Shown: positions 24,732-36,197 of the stretch, piece after piece
Position numbering within the stretch: position 1 is the stretch's first letter
Layout: each line of letters opens with the position of its first letter
Source: Chamaecrista fasciculata
Lineage: Eukaryota > Streptophyta > Magnoliopsida > Fabales > Fabaceae
DNA: 64,000 bases
Assembly (NCBI GenBank): GCA_003254925.1
Contig: QANZ01016061.1
Coordinates: 1 to 64,000, forward strand
Direction: 5' to 3'
Notes under the pieces: generated by a model
Seen by the model: the letters and a program-made list of their open reading frames with translations, nothing else
Told to the model about the DNA's origin: nothing
Database searches by the model: none
Translations under genes and position numbers: made by a program

Positions 24732-25499
24732 GGCGTTTGGTACACGAATTAGAAAAATAGTCCCGAGATTATGAGCTCCAGACTAGAGTAATCTCACGTT
24801 TGGTACGCGGATTGGAAAATTAATCCCGGGAATATTATATTCCAAGGAATAACATAATTTCCTAAAATAGTTATTTTTTAATCCCAACATAGGGAGTGAG
24901 ATTAGTCTAATCCCATGACATGAGATTATTTTTTCCCATCCAAAATGACTTTATTACCCCTAATTAATTCTTTTTCTACAAACCCTTGTCACTTTTCACT
25001 TTTGTCATTCTACAACTCTCTGCCGCCTTGAAGTGCAGAAGAAAGTTATTAAGTTTGCCACTTTTCATAAGTAGTATGAATTTTTATTTTCGTGTTATTT
25101 TGAGAATTATTCCAGTTATGCTTTGAGTGAGACTTTTTTAGACAATTTTATTATGTTGAGAATTATGGACATTGTGTTATGAAATAGTATTTTTCTCATG
25201 AATCTATTAATGTTATTTAAAAATTTTAATTATGATATAACTATTTTTTTACGATATAGTATTTTTCTCATGAATTGTTTTGAACAATTTTTACATTTGA
25301 TAAACTATTAGTTGAGAATAAAAAGTCAAGGGCATATTTGTAAAAGTATTAAACATTCCCAGGTTTATCAAAGTTGAGCCAAACACAAGATAGTAACATT
25401 CTTAGGAATATTGCAAAATAATCATAGGATTATTTTAACTCATCCAAACAGACATTCTTATAATCCTGGGAATGAAAAAATAATCCGTATACCAAACGA
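24732..25499. mobile_element. PIF/Harbinger-like non-autonomous element (GGCGTTTGGTACACG ends)
   Basis: The left end GGCGTTTGGTACACGAATT and the right end AATCCGTATACCAAACG are inverted repeats, and 'ATAATCC'/'GGATTATT' motifs are spread through both arms. A second internal copy of the terminal motif (ACGTTTGGTACGCGGATT) begins near 24797. No certain target duplication was found. Confidence 0.5.
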
Positions 25500-26263
25500 T
25501 ATAAACATTAATTTTTCAACATTGAGAATATAAAAAGTATCTAAAATTTTTTAATATCATTAATTTATTGTCTCTCTTTATCTCTTGTGACAAGAATACC
25601 CTTATTAAATTTGTTGATCATTTAGTAGGTTTAATTTAAATTTGACAAAATAAAAATAATACTACATTATATTTTATTAATTTTTTATTAAAATGAAAAA
25701 TGTAAATCGCATTAAATGTAATATCATAAAATAAAAAATTAACAAAAAAATATTATATATATACGTATGATTGTTAAAATATTTTTTTATAATCTCTTTA
25801 ACTTTCTTAATATTTTTACTTATTACAATGGCGGTAATGTAAAATAAAAAATTATAAATGATTGTAAATATAATTTAAATAAAACTATTACAGATATATG
25901 TTTAATTATTTTTGTTGATGTAATCCTTTATTTATTGGGTGTGTCAAGCTTTTCATAGGCTTTGAAAACAATAATATTTTCCTCAAACAGAACCAAACAA
26001 GACACACAAACTCTTTCATTATGCTAAGCAAAAAAAAAAAAAAACCTCTATGAAGATATATATCTGATTCTTTTTTCTTGTGCAATGCAATTGATTGAGT
26101 AGCAACTAGCAAGATAAGAGAGAGCTATCATCATGGTTGGCCAAAAAAAAAAAAGTTATCATCATGATTATATGAGGACAACCATAAAAGCTCCAAAAAA
26201 AATAGTAGAGTAGCTCCAAAAATTCCAATTTCGATTAATTTTTTAATGGAATAAAAGTTCAGG

Positions 26264-26378
26264 GTACTAAAGTGTTAACGGAGAATACCACAGGATATCA
26301 GAATGTCATTTTTTAAATCACAAGGTACCAAAGTGGAATATAGCCAAACCACATGGTACCAAAGTGTAATTTACCTTA
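26264..26378. mobile_element. Fragment of the 'GGTACCAAAGTGTAATTTACC' MITE family
   Basis: It ends with ACCAAAGTGTAATTTACC, the same terminus as the element at 38591-39074. Only one half is recognisable. Confidence 0.45.
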
Positions 26379-26692
26379 AATTTTATTTAGAAAAGAAAAT
26401 AATATTTTAAAGTAAGTAAATTATTTTTTTAAAATATTTTGATATATTTTGAAACAAATATTATTGCTACAAATCAATGTTTTTATTTTTTTTATTAAAG
26501 AAAAATAAAGTATTCATATACTTACACAATAATTTGAGGATTGAAAATTTGAAATAAAATTTTAACAAAATAAAAAGATTGAAAATTTGAGGGTCAAAAT
26601 AGAATAAAAAATAGCTTTCTGACCAAAATAAAACTTACACTATAATTAGAAGACCAGAATTAGATTTTAACATTTTTATAAATTGTGATGTT

Positions 26693-26700
26693 TATAAATA
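26693..26700 (+). promoter_or_regulatory. TATA box in front of the candidate miRNA hairpin
   Basis: TATAAATA, a perfect plant TATA-box consensus, is followed by a C/T-rich stretch with CTTTCACCA at the usual start-site distance (about 30 bp). It lies about 95 bp upstream of the hairpin at 26787. A TATA match in AT-rich DNA is weak on its own; the position is what makes it interesting. Confidence 0.45.
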
Positions 26701-26786
26701 GAAGGGTCTTCCTAGCTTTCTTTCACCACTAACTATAGTAGTGAAGGGAATTCCCTTTACACCAGATGAATGTAGAGATGGTTTAA

Positions 26787-26891
26787 CGAAACAGTTTAAA
26801 GCTTTTTGGCAACATCTTGCTCTGCATTTAAAATATGTAAAATCAAGAAGGCTGCAGAACAGATGTTGCTGAAAAGGTTTAAACTATTTCA
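26787..26891 (+). ncRNA. Candidate miRNA precursor hairpin (unrecognised family)
   Basis: The arm at 26787-26826 pairs with the arm at 26853-26891 across a 26-nt loop. Two long paired blocks are AGTTTAAA with TTTAAACT and GCAACATCT with AGATGTTGC, closed at the loop by TCTGCA with TGCAGA. Over 40 positions I count about four mismatches, two G-U pairs and one single-base bulge. This fits the criteria used for plant miRNA duplexes: few mismatches, few bulges and a single small loop. A TATA box lies upstream at 26693. Either arm could give the mature 21-22 nt RNA. I do not recognise the sequence as a known conserved plant miRNA. It could instead be a chance or relic inverted repeat of a MITE. 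Confidence 0.5.
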
Positions 26892-27309
26892 TGGCGAAGA
26901 ACTGAAGTTGTTTTCCCAAAATTGCTTCTCTGTTTTTCTGATCTAAAACTAGGCCACTTGAAATATATAATGCATCTATAAAGAGTTATTTGTTTTCTTG
27001 CACACATTAATTAATTATTTCGAGATAATGATGTTTTCTTTCTTGGGGTGAAGCTTCTTCGTCTTCCTTTTCTTTTGCTTGCTTCAATGTTTGCTGGAAT
27101 TAACATTTTGATTTCCATTTCTATGAAAAGAGAAAAGGTCATCTAAAGTTCTAAACCAAATATTACTGTTCCCCTATTTAATTCAGTCTTCCAAAAAGAT
27201 TACTACATCTTGTTTGTAGAGCTTAGCTTATATTTCTTTTGCAGTTTATTCTTGGAAAGAAATAAGCATGTAATACTGCAATAATGTTTGAAAAAGAAAG
27301 CATCTTTTT

Positions 27310-27565
27310 CTTTGTTTTTCTTTGTTTCTTCCCATTTGTTCATCATCGATTGGATTTGATTCTCTAGAGTTTTTTTCTATGTATTTTTTATGGAATTAGA
27401 GAGAGAAAGAAAGAAGAATAGAAAAAAAAATATGAATTTCATGAAATAAAAATATATAAGAAACACATTTTTTCTTTCTCTCTTTTCTTTCTGTTTCTTT
27501 TTCTCTCTAACTCTACAAGAAATATAGAGAAAGGAATCCATTTCTTTCATCGATAGCTTTCGACA
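27310..27565. repeat. Imperfect inverted repeat, GA/CT-rich
   Basis: TTAGAGAGAGAAAGAAA near 27398-27414 is the inverse of TTTCTTTTTCTCTCTAA near 27493-27509, and similarity extends outward to ATCGAT motifs near both ends. The purine/pyrimidine-rich sequence makes chance pairing easier. Confidence 0.4.
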
Positions 27566-28142
27566 AATGTTAAGGACTTTTTATTAAAAGATTATAATGG
27601 AAGCATATATATATATATTATATGATTTTATGTTTAGATGTTTTATAATAAAAGTACTTTTGAAGAAAAGTGAAGTTGAACAAATTTGAGAAAAAATTAA
27701 CATGTTTTTGTAAGCAAAATTTTAGCCCATAATTATGTTTAGGATTATGTTAAAATGCTTTATAAAGTTTTTTTTCCATGAGCTTTATTGTGCGATCCCC
27801 TGGCTCATTATTATTTTTTTTTTAATATGTTCTAGTTGTGCAGGCAAAAAAAAATTTTGACATTCTCGTTAATTGTAGTGAAAATAAGTAAAACTTTTTT
27901 AATGTGGTGATGTATGTGTTGGGGATTACACAAAGAAATTTCGAGTCGCGTCTGTAGGACATTCTCTTTAAGAAATAAAAGAGACTGGCACTCTCACAGA
28001 ATTAAACGAAATATTCCTCATTGTCACATAACGAAGGAAATCAGAATAGCAAAAGAAAACTGAAACTGAAAAATAATGCACCGAGAGGAGTTAACTAGCA
28101 GCAAGGTTTTACATTAATTAATGCATGAAACTCGCCACCAGC

Positions 28143-28528
28143 AAAATGCTAACGTTAACCAACGGCTCTTTGACCAAGTCTGCGTAACGTTGAACAACAG
28201 CTGTATTTGACCAATTCGTCAGTTTATTTTGAGACGCTAAAAATGAGGTTTTTCATATAGGTTTATAGGGTATTAAATTACATTTAATAATAAACATAAT
28301 TTAATAAAACAATTTTCTCAAGAATAAACAATTTTCTCAAAATGCTAACGTTAACCAACGACTCTTTGACCAAGTTTGTGTAACGTTGAGCAACGGCTGT
28401 ATTTGACCAATTCGTCGGTTTATTTTGAGACGCCAAAAATGAGGTTTTTCAGATAAGGTTTAAAGGGTATTAAATTACATTTAATAATAAACATAATTTA
28501 ATAAAATAATTTTCTCAAAAATAAACTT
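28143..28528. repeat. Tandem duplication, two copies with 196-bp period
   Basis: Copy 1 (from 28143) and copy 2 (from 28339) share AAAATGCTAACGTTAACCAA, TATTTGACCAATTCGTC and GGGTATTAAATTACATTTAA in the same order. There are only scattered substitutions and one or two small indels. Confidence 0.93.
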
Positions 28529-29404
28529 GTACCCGCATACTTCATTTTCCTTCTCGTGGCTAGTCCCATGTATGCAAGACCTACCTTCCACTTGGCCCAT
28601 TCACTTCTCCCATATCACAACTTAATATAATTCCAAACTCTCTTAATGCAAATAAGGTGGGCTTAATTTGGCACACCCAATAATTAATTTTGAATTATTA
28701 TTTACAACAGTATGTACACATTAACACTTTATTCATGAATAATTGCATGCATGTGATTTTCTTTGTGATCACTCATCTATATATAATTGTTCATTATAAG
28801 ATTAGAGAATAAGTTGTTCCACATCGCTTTCTTATTTATGAATAATGCTTGTATGTGCCCTTTTATTCATGAATAATGCGTGAATGTGATTTTCCCTTGT
28901 AATCTACTTTCTATAATATCTTTATTGTCATCTCCTTTTGTGGATACAACACCCTCGTGATTGGTTTGTTTTGTTCTCATTGTTTTTTATTTTATCAATA
29001 TATATATATATTGTTCATGATCCCTACCATGTATATAATTATATTATTAATTTATGTTTATCCAAAATTAAATATATATATATATGTGACTAATTATAAA
29101 AGAGAGAATGTAAATCAAGATTATAATTAAAAAACGTATTAATAAGAATATAAAGAATTTTATCTAAATTTTTTTCAAATTTATTGTTCAATTTAATTAT
29201 CTCTTCCCAATTTATCTCATTGTGCAAGTCAAGCATAAAGCTCTTTCAGAGATTTCAAGCTTTATAACTGTTTTGTATTTTGTGCATGGATATCCACTGT
29301 TGGAATCACATTCTTCTGCATCGTATTTCAACGTATTCTATGTTGCCAAAAATGATCATACTTTCTGTGTCTTGATCTACTTAATGGACGAGGAAAATAA
29401 TAGA

Positions 29405-29830
29405 TTTGCACATATAGCGTCTGTTTGGTTGCCATGTTTTTTGTTTTTATTTTCACTGAAAATAAGAAATATGACTAAAAACGTGTTTTGTACAATTTTT
29501 TTAAAAATATTTTCTGAAATAGATTCAAAACAAGAAACGTCAAAAAGACATTTTTAATATTTCCAGAAACAAACTTATGATATTTTGTAACTTTACACAA
29601 AAGTAAACTATTTAATCATGTTAATATCGTCATTTAATAGTAATCAAACTTAAAAGAAAATAAAAATTAACATTATTCAAGTTAACATAATTTAAATATG
29701 AATGAAAATGATATTTTAACTTTATAAAATAAACATATTTTTTAAATATTAAAAATTTGGCAATAAAAACAAAATTTCAAAAATGAAAACAGAAAATAAA
29801 AACATGAAATATTTCCTTAAACCAATAAGT
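29405..29830. mobile_element. Possible degenerate MITE ('GCGTCTGTTTGGTTGCC' head)
   Basis: The left side has a GTCTGTTTGG-type terminus followed by TTTTTATTTTCACTGAAAATAA. The right side has AATGAAAACAGAAAATAAAAA in inverse orientation. The right terminus is lost or diverged. The open frame over its left part (29222-29557) is not convincing. Confidence 0.35.
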
Positions 29831-29990
29831 TTTTTTCTTCCAGACTTGAGATATGTTTACTAATATATTCTGTTGTCCTCACTTTGTTATATTTCAAGTT
29901 TAAAATTTGATTGATCTAAAGTTCACCATTATCAAGTTTAGTAATGTTCTAAAGAAGAAAGGAGAAAAGAGTTTGGGCATTTTATCAGAT

Positions 29991-30430
29991 GAATAAAAAA
30001 AAACTTTGAAAACGGTGATATATTTTTTTCTTGGACCAATAAGAAAGGATTTTGGGCTTTTTATCTTAAGAAGTTCGGCTTTAGAGATTTTGAATTTGAT
30101 AAAAAAATCTTAATAAATGGTTTGAAAGGCCTAATATGGCCTATGGACATTTTATGGGCCTCACTCGTTAGGTCCAAAAAATAAAATCTTCAAATTGAAA
30201 ACTGTTTTTGGTGTCAACAGTACACAACTAAATTCACTGTTGAGCCCAAAAAGATTCATTATTGAGCTATAAATGCCAAGCCTAAAAATGCTTAAAAATA
30301 TATAAAGAAAATCCAAGTACTATATGTAAATATTTTAAATTTATAATATATATGCAAAATCATATTTGAGTTCAAAAATTTGTGAGCATTACGTTTGTTG
30401 GAGAGATTCATTTATTTATTTTGATTGAGT
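29991..30430. repeat. Dispersed duplication, copy B (of the RBM42-like upstream region)
   Basis: This is the partner of 19192-19530 in the same orientation. It is about 100 bp longer because of inserted segments such as GGCCTAATATGGCCTATGG. No RBM42-like coding sequence accompanies it. Confidence 0.75.
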
Positions 30431-30624
30431 TGTAAAAAATATTTTTTTTACTTAGCATTTTATTAAGGGTTAATAGATTCAATAATGAGTTAGGCAATGG
30501 TGATATAAATTTTAAACCTAAAAAAATAAAAACCTATATAGTAGAAGGTTACAGGCCAAAAAAAAAAAATAGTAGAAAGTTGATACATTCGATAATAAGT
30601 TAAGAAGCATGAACACTTCATTTT

Positions 30625-30895
30625 ACATGTCATTGTGTCAGACTAGTATTAATGTTCGACACATATATGATACATATTCATAAGTTTTAAAATATAATTT
30701 TTTTGTGACCTTAAAATTGCAAACAATAAAAAATTAACATATTTCATTAATAGATATTGTAATTTTAAAAGATCTCATTAAGATTTATAGTTTTTTAATT
30801 GTGTGTATATATATTTTTATGTCATGTCGTGTCATATAAATTTAAAAATTTGGCATGAGTCTTGTGTCAATATTTTTTCTAAATCGATATATCAA
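30625..30895. repeat. Repeat related to the DNA flanking the 1485-2950 element
   Basis: Read on the minus strand, this segment resembles about 1230-1480 joined to 2951-2985. Landmarks are AAACTTAT(A/G)AATATGT, GTGTCG, and GTCTGACA on the far side. It looks like the same ancestral repeat without the inserted element. Confidence 0.5.
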
Positions 30896-31796
30896 TATTT
30901 GTATCGTGTTATGTGTAGTTAAAAAAACTATTTTAAAAAAACAAGTTTAAGAAAAACTCACCACTATTGTCAAAAAATAATATATATATATATATATATA
31001 AATTTTTACATCATACAATATTCTTTTAAATAATTCATACCTCTAAATCAACTCACACTCTCCAAGTAATATCCCAACATTAGTATATAACTAAATATCA
31101 ACTCTTGATTCCAAGATATGTAACTCATTCTTTTACCATATCCATAGTTAAATCTTTTGATTTTTTTTTAATTAATTTAAGTATCAGAGTGAATTCATAA
31201 GCCTTGTGTACTGTTCTGATAGGTTTATTAACTTTTCTTAGTTGTCCATCCCACTCAATCGACCCAATTAAGCTCTTGAATTTATTTTGTTTTGTAAAAA
31301 TGTTTAAGAAAATTATTAATAAGGGAAAATAATGTGTTCTAACCTAAAATAGGCCATGAGGCTTATCTTTCATAGTGCACCCTACTGACTTGTTCTGAAT
31401 ATATCACCTAAAATCGTCGTGTTTGGGAACCATGTTTAATTTTGATTGCTAATTAAGGATCTGACTTTAATAATAGATTCAATTACGGAGTATGAGTTAG
31501 GCATTGGTGATATGAATAATTATACATTAAATGTAGATTGATAAGGTCGATAGAAGTTAGTGGTAAATGGAGGAATAATATTGAATGCTTTAAGTCGCCG
31601 TACTACACTAAACCAAACAAAAACATAATGAAATGGGTGGGGATTGGTGAATGAGGAGAAATAATATTAATTACACAAAGGAAGGTGAGGAAATAGGACA
31701 CAATATAAGGCATAAGGTTATGGAAAGTTATAGTACTAACTTTTAAGCATTGTATTCTCTAAAAAAAAAAGAAGTCTCCCTTACTGTTTAAGTTAA

Positions 31797-32350
31797 ATAG
31801 TTATCTTGATATTCAAATTATTTTTATTTTAGTTGGGTCTTCAAATCATAGAGTGAGTTTTATTTTCATCCTTAAATTAATTTTTGTTTCATTTTAATCT
31901 TTAAATTTACATATTTGTTTCGCTTTGGTCTTAAAACTTTTACATTTGTTCTACTTGAGTCTTCAAATTTTCATATTTATTTCATTTGGTCCTTAAACTT
32001 ATAGTAAATGATTTAGCAAAAGAGAGAATAATTTTCACTTTTTTTAAAAAAGAATCAACTATAAATTTATCTCCAATTTATTGTTAAAAATGAAGATTTT
32101 TCTCTCTCACTTTATCAACTCATTTATTATGATACATGTAAGTAATAAATAATTCATTTTAATTGTTCAAGTTAAAAATAACGATAAAAATCATATAAAA
32201 TCACATTTTGAGACTAAAATAGAATAAAAAAATAGTTTGAAGACCAAAATGAAATTTACCACATAGTTTGAAGACCAAAATAAAATAAAAAATAGTTTAA
32301 GGACTAAAATAAAACTTATCACATAATTTGATGATAAGAATAACTATGTA
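31797..32350. mobile_element. Foldback MITE-like repeat
   Basis: The left end ATAGTTATCTTGATATTCAA and the right end TTGATGATAAGAATAACTAT are inverted repeats, and 'TTTCATTTTGGTC' against 'GACCAAAATGAAA' motifs continue inward. No clear target duplication was found. Confidence 0.5.
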
Positions 32351-32759
32351 ATCTATTATTTAATATGATTAGGTATGAGTGATAACTGAGAAAGTGAATA
32401 GAGGTAGATAAAAAAAGAAGTTGAATATTTAAAAGCTTTAATTCTCCTTAATAAAACTTAATTCTAAATTAGAGATTGACATGTTTCAATTACAAACTAG
32501 GGGAGTGTGATTTATTAATATATATATATATATATTTTCACCAAATCCCTTTACCAAAAATAGTAAGAGATGAAATCACACTATCAAGTAAGAAAATGTT
32601 TTTGGTGAAAGATAGTAAGAGAATTAATAATTTTTATTAGCAATAAATACTAATATTCACAAAAAAGGAATAATTACAACAAAATAATTAATTTTTTGAA
32701 AAGATGTAGTGTTTTAAATTATTATTAAAAGACTAAAATATACATTTTACTCTAAAAAA

Positions 32760-33188
32760 GAGTAAACCCCCTTTTTGATCCCTCAATTGTTACTGAGTCG
32801 AGGAATCGGTCCTTCAATTGTGGGAAACTACAACTCAGTCCCTCAATTGTACAATCCCGTTTACGTTTTGGTCCCTCACATCTGGTCCGTTAGTGATAGA
32901 GGTGTTAAGTGATGACGTGTCACCGTTATCTGCTTAGGTGGCCGTTAAATGCTTAGTTGAGGGACCAAATCCTCGACTCAGTAACAATTGAGGGACCAAA
33001 AAGGGGNACCTAAGCAGATAACGGTGACACGTCATCACTTAACACCTCTATCACTAACGGACCAGACGTGAGGGACCAAAACGTAAACGGGATTGTACAA
33101 TTGAGGGACTGAGTTGTAGTTTCCCACAATTGAGGGACCGATTCCTCGACTCAGTAACAATTGAGGGACCAAAAAGAGAGTTTGCTCC
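32760..33188. mobile_element. Mutator-like foldback element, near-palindromic, with an N in the loop
   Basis: Flanked by the perfect 9-bp duplication tctaaaaaa (32751-32759 and 33189-33197). The arms, about 175-185 bp each, are almost perfectly complementary: GAGTAAAC...TTTTTGATCCCTCAATTG against CAATTGAGGGACCAAAAAGA...GTTTGCTCC. The loop (about 32940-33007) carries a third copy of the terminal motif (AACAATTGAGGGACCAAAAA) and one undetermined base at 33007. Overlapping open frames are artefacts of the repeat. Confidence 0.85.
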
Positions 33189-34804
33189 TCTAAAAAAATA
33201 TAAAGAGAACCTAAAAAGTGGATGTTCACAAGTCAATGTCATGACCAAGCTTAATTGGGCTGTGGGCCCACTGCTTCCTATGAAAAATCCATCACGTGGG
33301 ATTGCCAATGCCACCCACTTGCCTTACCCACGCGTCACTTTCTTATTGGCTTAACATACTCACATGTCACACATGCTTCCCACTTCATTTTCTTAATATA
33401 TTCCAGTTTTTCTATTAATTTTTTAGTCACGGTACTAATTAAATATATATAATTTAAATAATGAAAATTAATCAATATAAAATAAAAAGTATCAAATAAT
33501 GGTAATAAATTCATAATCATAGTTATCTTTTTATTTATTTATTTATAAGACATTGTCATGTTCACTAATTAATAGTACTATAAAATGTTTATAAAAAAGT
33601 TTGACTGTTAATACTTCTAAACACATGATAAGTGGACAGTGGTAGTTGTATGACTTTATTAGTTTATTCACAGAACTAAATTTTTTAAAACAAAGTTAAT
33701 TTAGTTTTGTATTTTTTTTATCTTTTATTTATTCTATATATGTTTTAAAAAAATAACTATTAAAAACAATTCAACCAACAAGAAAATTTAGTTATTTTCT
33801 TTTTATTGATAAGAAAAATCAGTTATTTAAAAGTTATTCACCATATCCAAATTTCTTTTGCCGAATTCACCATATCCAAATTTAATAAACTTGTAGTTGC
33901 AAATCTGCAACTAGCATTTAACGCCGTTATAACGGCGCCGTAAACATGACGGTTTATTTAATTTTATTTTTTTTAATCACGTTGTTTTACTCTCAAGTTG
34001 TGTTTCTTAAACTAAATTTGGTTGTAAATCAGCCCACCACCGTCCACTCATACCACCTCACATAAATAATAAAGATCTTCTACAGTATTTTAGGATGTAG
34101 TTTAAGAGATAAAAAAAATAGAATAGAGAGAAAAAATATCTGAGATCCGCTTTCTCTCTCTATTTGTTTCTTTCTCTCTCAGCACTATACCTCTAGACTA
34201 TAGTGTACTATAGTGAATCTAAATTTTATATACTCTTAATCAATAGCGATATAAACCCCAAAGCAACTTCTTTGTCTTCTTTTACAAAAACTTTCAGTCT
34301 CACCTCTTCTTCCGGTATATTTTTTACAAAGACAAATTGTAGAATTTGCAATTCTTATTTCATTTTCATCTTTTGTTATTTTAATTGAATAAATTAGATC
34401 TCTGTCTCGATAAGTTCGATGATAGTTTTATTTAGATCTAGTTCTGGTTCTACTTTTTATTCGTTAAGGATTTATTTCAACACTAGATCGACTAAGATAT
34501 GAGTATATATGCGAAAAAATTATTCGATTAACTGTCAGATATATTGAGAAGTCCTTGTCATCTACAATCATGAAGAAAACTGTTTTTCTGATATACATGG
34601 AGTATAAATATAATAGTAAATATTTGATTGACAACACTAAGATCAATTGTGCTTTTATTTGGTTTCTTTAGTTTAACATTGTTATAAATTATTTCTCTCA
34701 TGTTTTATTAAATTTGAGTTCTTTAAATGATTATAAGTGTTGTTTAACTTCTCTATAAAAACACACAAAAATGGTACGGTCGCAACAATGGTGTGGGGAA
34801 TATG

Positions 34805-35400
34805 TAGGGATGGCAACGGATGGATATCCGATGGTTTTGCCACTATCCGTATCCGTATCCGTTTATCCTATCCAATATCCGTACCCTATCCGTATCCGAT
34901 AAATTAATATCCGTATCCGCACCCTATCCGATATCCGGTATCCGACGGATACCCGAAATATCCGAAAAAATAATGGATATAGGATAGGATATCCTATTTT
35001 ATAAATCGGATATATCGAATACCCGATATCCATTATCCGCCAACTAATATAATTAAATGAAATTATTATTTATTTACATTTTAAATTTATTTTTTAAAAT
35101 AAAAAATTAAATATAAATAACTAAAATATGATTCTTTAAAAAAATATATATGAATATAATTAATTAAATTTAAATATTTATATATAAAATGTTAAATTAA
35201 AAGTAAAATATAAAAATTAAATAAGTAATAGGGTATCGGATATCGGATACCCTAAATATCCGTTCATTTTGGACGGATATAGGGTATCCGAGGGCAATAT
35301 CCGTATCCGTATCCGATATCCGGTATCCGACGGATACCGGATATTTTTTCGGATGGATACGAACGGATATCCTAACTTAGGATATAAATTGTCATCCCTA
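34805..35400. mobile_element. hAT-type MITE with TATCCG-rich subterminal arrays, 596 bp
   Basis: The ends TAGGGATGGCAA and TTGTCATCCCTA are inverted repeats. The perfect 8-bp target duplication ggaatatg is at 34797-34804 and 35401-35408. Both arms contain dense arrays of TATCCG/CGGATA motifs, probably transposase-binding subterminal repeats as in other hAT elements. The core is AT-rich and non-coding. Confidence 0.92.
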
Positions 35401-35526
35401 GGAATATGTAAATTTCAAAGGGTGACACACTATTGGGTCACGATTTAAAATAATTTATGCAATGGTAAATAAATAAACATAATAATGTACTTAGTTTTTT
35501 TATGATTCTAAACTGAAATTCTTGTT

Positions 35527-36197
35527 TTTTTTTTTTAATTTATAAATACAGTTTAAAAAGGAAAGAACCGCATACTTGGAACCTGAAATAGCGGAATTCG
35601 GAGCCTAAGAACATACTTACGTAATAAACCTACCTCGTTAGCTACCATACAACCTAGATAATGATTACGAAGGGAGATCACTAAATTATACACCTCACTA
35701 TGATTAAGTTTATTGTCCTAAGAGTAATGGAACACTCTGTATAAATCCTGCGGATAAACGCATAAAGAAAACCTTTCATCACCTTCCATCGACACTACCG
35801 TTTGGACCAGCCTTGCAAAATCCTATTCACATACGAGTATCATGTTGCGCAAACACGAGTATATCTGCTTCCACTGTCTACCTCGTGCAACCAGCACCAC
35901 CCAAGCTAGTTTCTTTCCACTCTTTAAACCGAAACCATACATTATTTTCTGAGTTGGCTGGAAATCATGCACTGTCTGGGATCCCTGCACCATTGATGTC
36001 GCTGTAATGGAAGAGGAAATGTTTCGTTTAGGTCTCTGGAAATTAAGTGTCGCATGCACATCTCGTGTTATTGCTTGCACTCTCTGAATAAACTCATCTG
36101 AAGGAATAAGCTTCCCATGCCATTTTGCCTGATTCTTGGCCCACCATATGTTATCCATGGCTATGACGATCACACATATGATCTCCGGGGAATTCTT
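35527..36197 (-). mobile_element. 5'-truncated LINE insertion
   Basis: A perfect 16-bp direct repeat, aactgaaattcttgtt, flanks the insert (35511-35526 and 36198-36213). On the plus strand the insert begins with a T run (35527-35536), that is, a poly(A) tail of a minus-strand retroposon. The minus-strand frame 36173-35823 contains DNIWWAKNQAKWHG, the kind of segment found between reverse transcriptase and RNase H in plant L1-type ORF2 proteins. A long target duplication, an A tail and loss of the 5' part are the hallmarks of LINE integration. Confidence 0.8.
35823..36173 (-). pseudogene. LINE ORF2 remnant (C-terminal part)
   Basis: About 116 codons stay open, and only the first part (NIWWAKNQAKWHGKLIPSDE) looks like LINE ORF2. 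The reverse-transcriptase core is missing because the element is 5'-truncated, so it cannot be functional. It ends at an in-frame stop before an intact RNase H domain. Identification is from the pattern of the segment, not a database search. Confidence 0.55.

Noticed and set aside
29222..29557. 111-codon open frame
   Set aside because: It runs into a probable degenerate MITE, has no family features, and its base composition equals the background.
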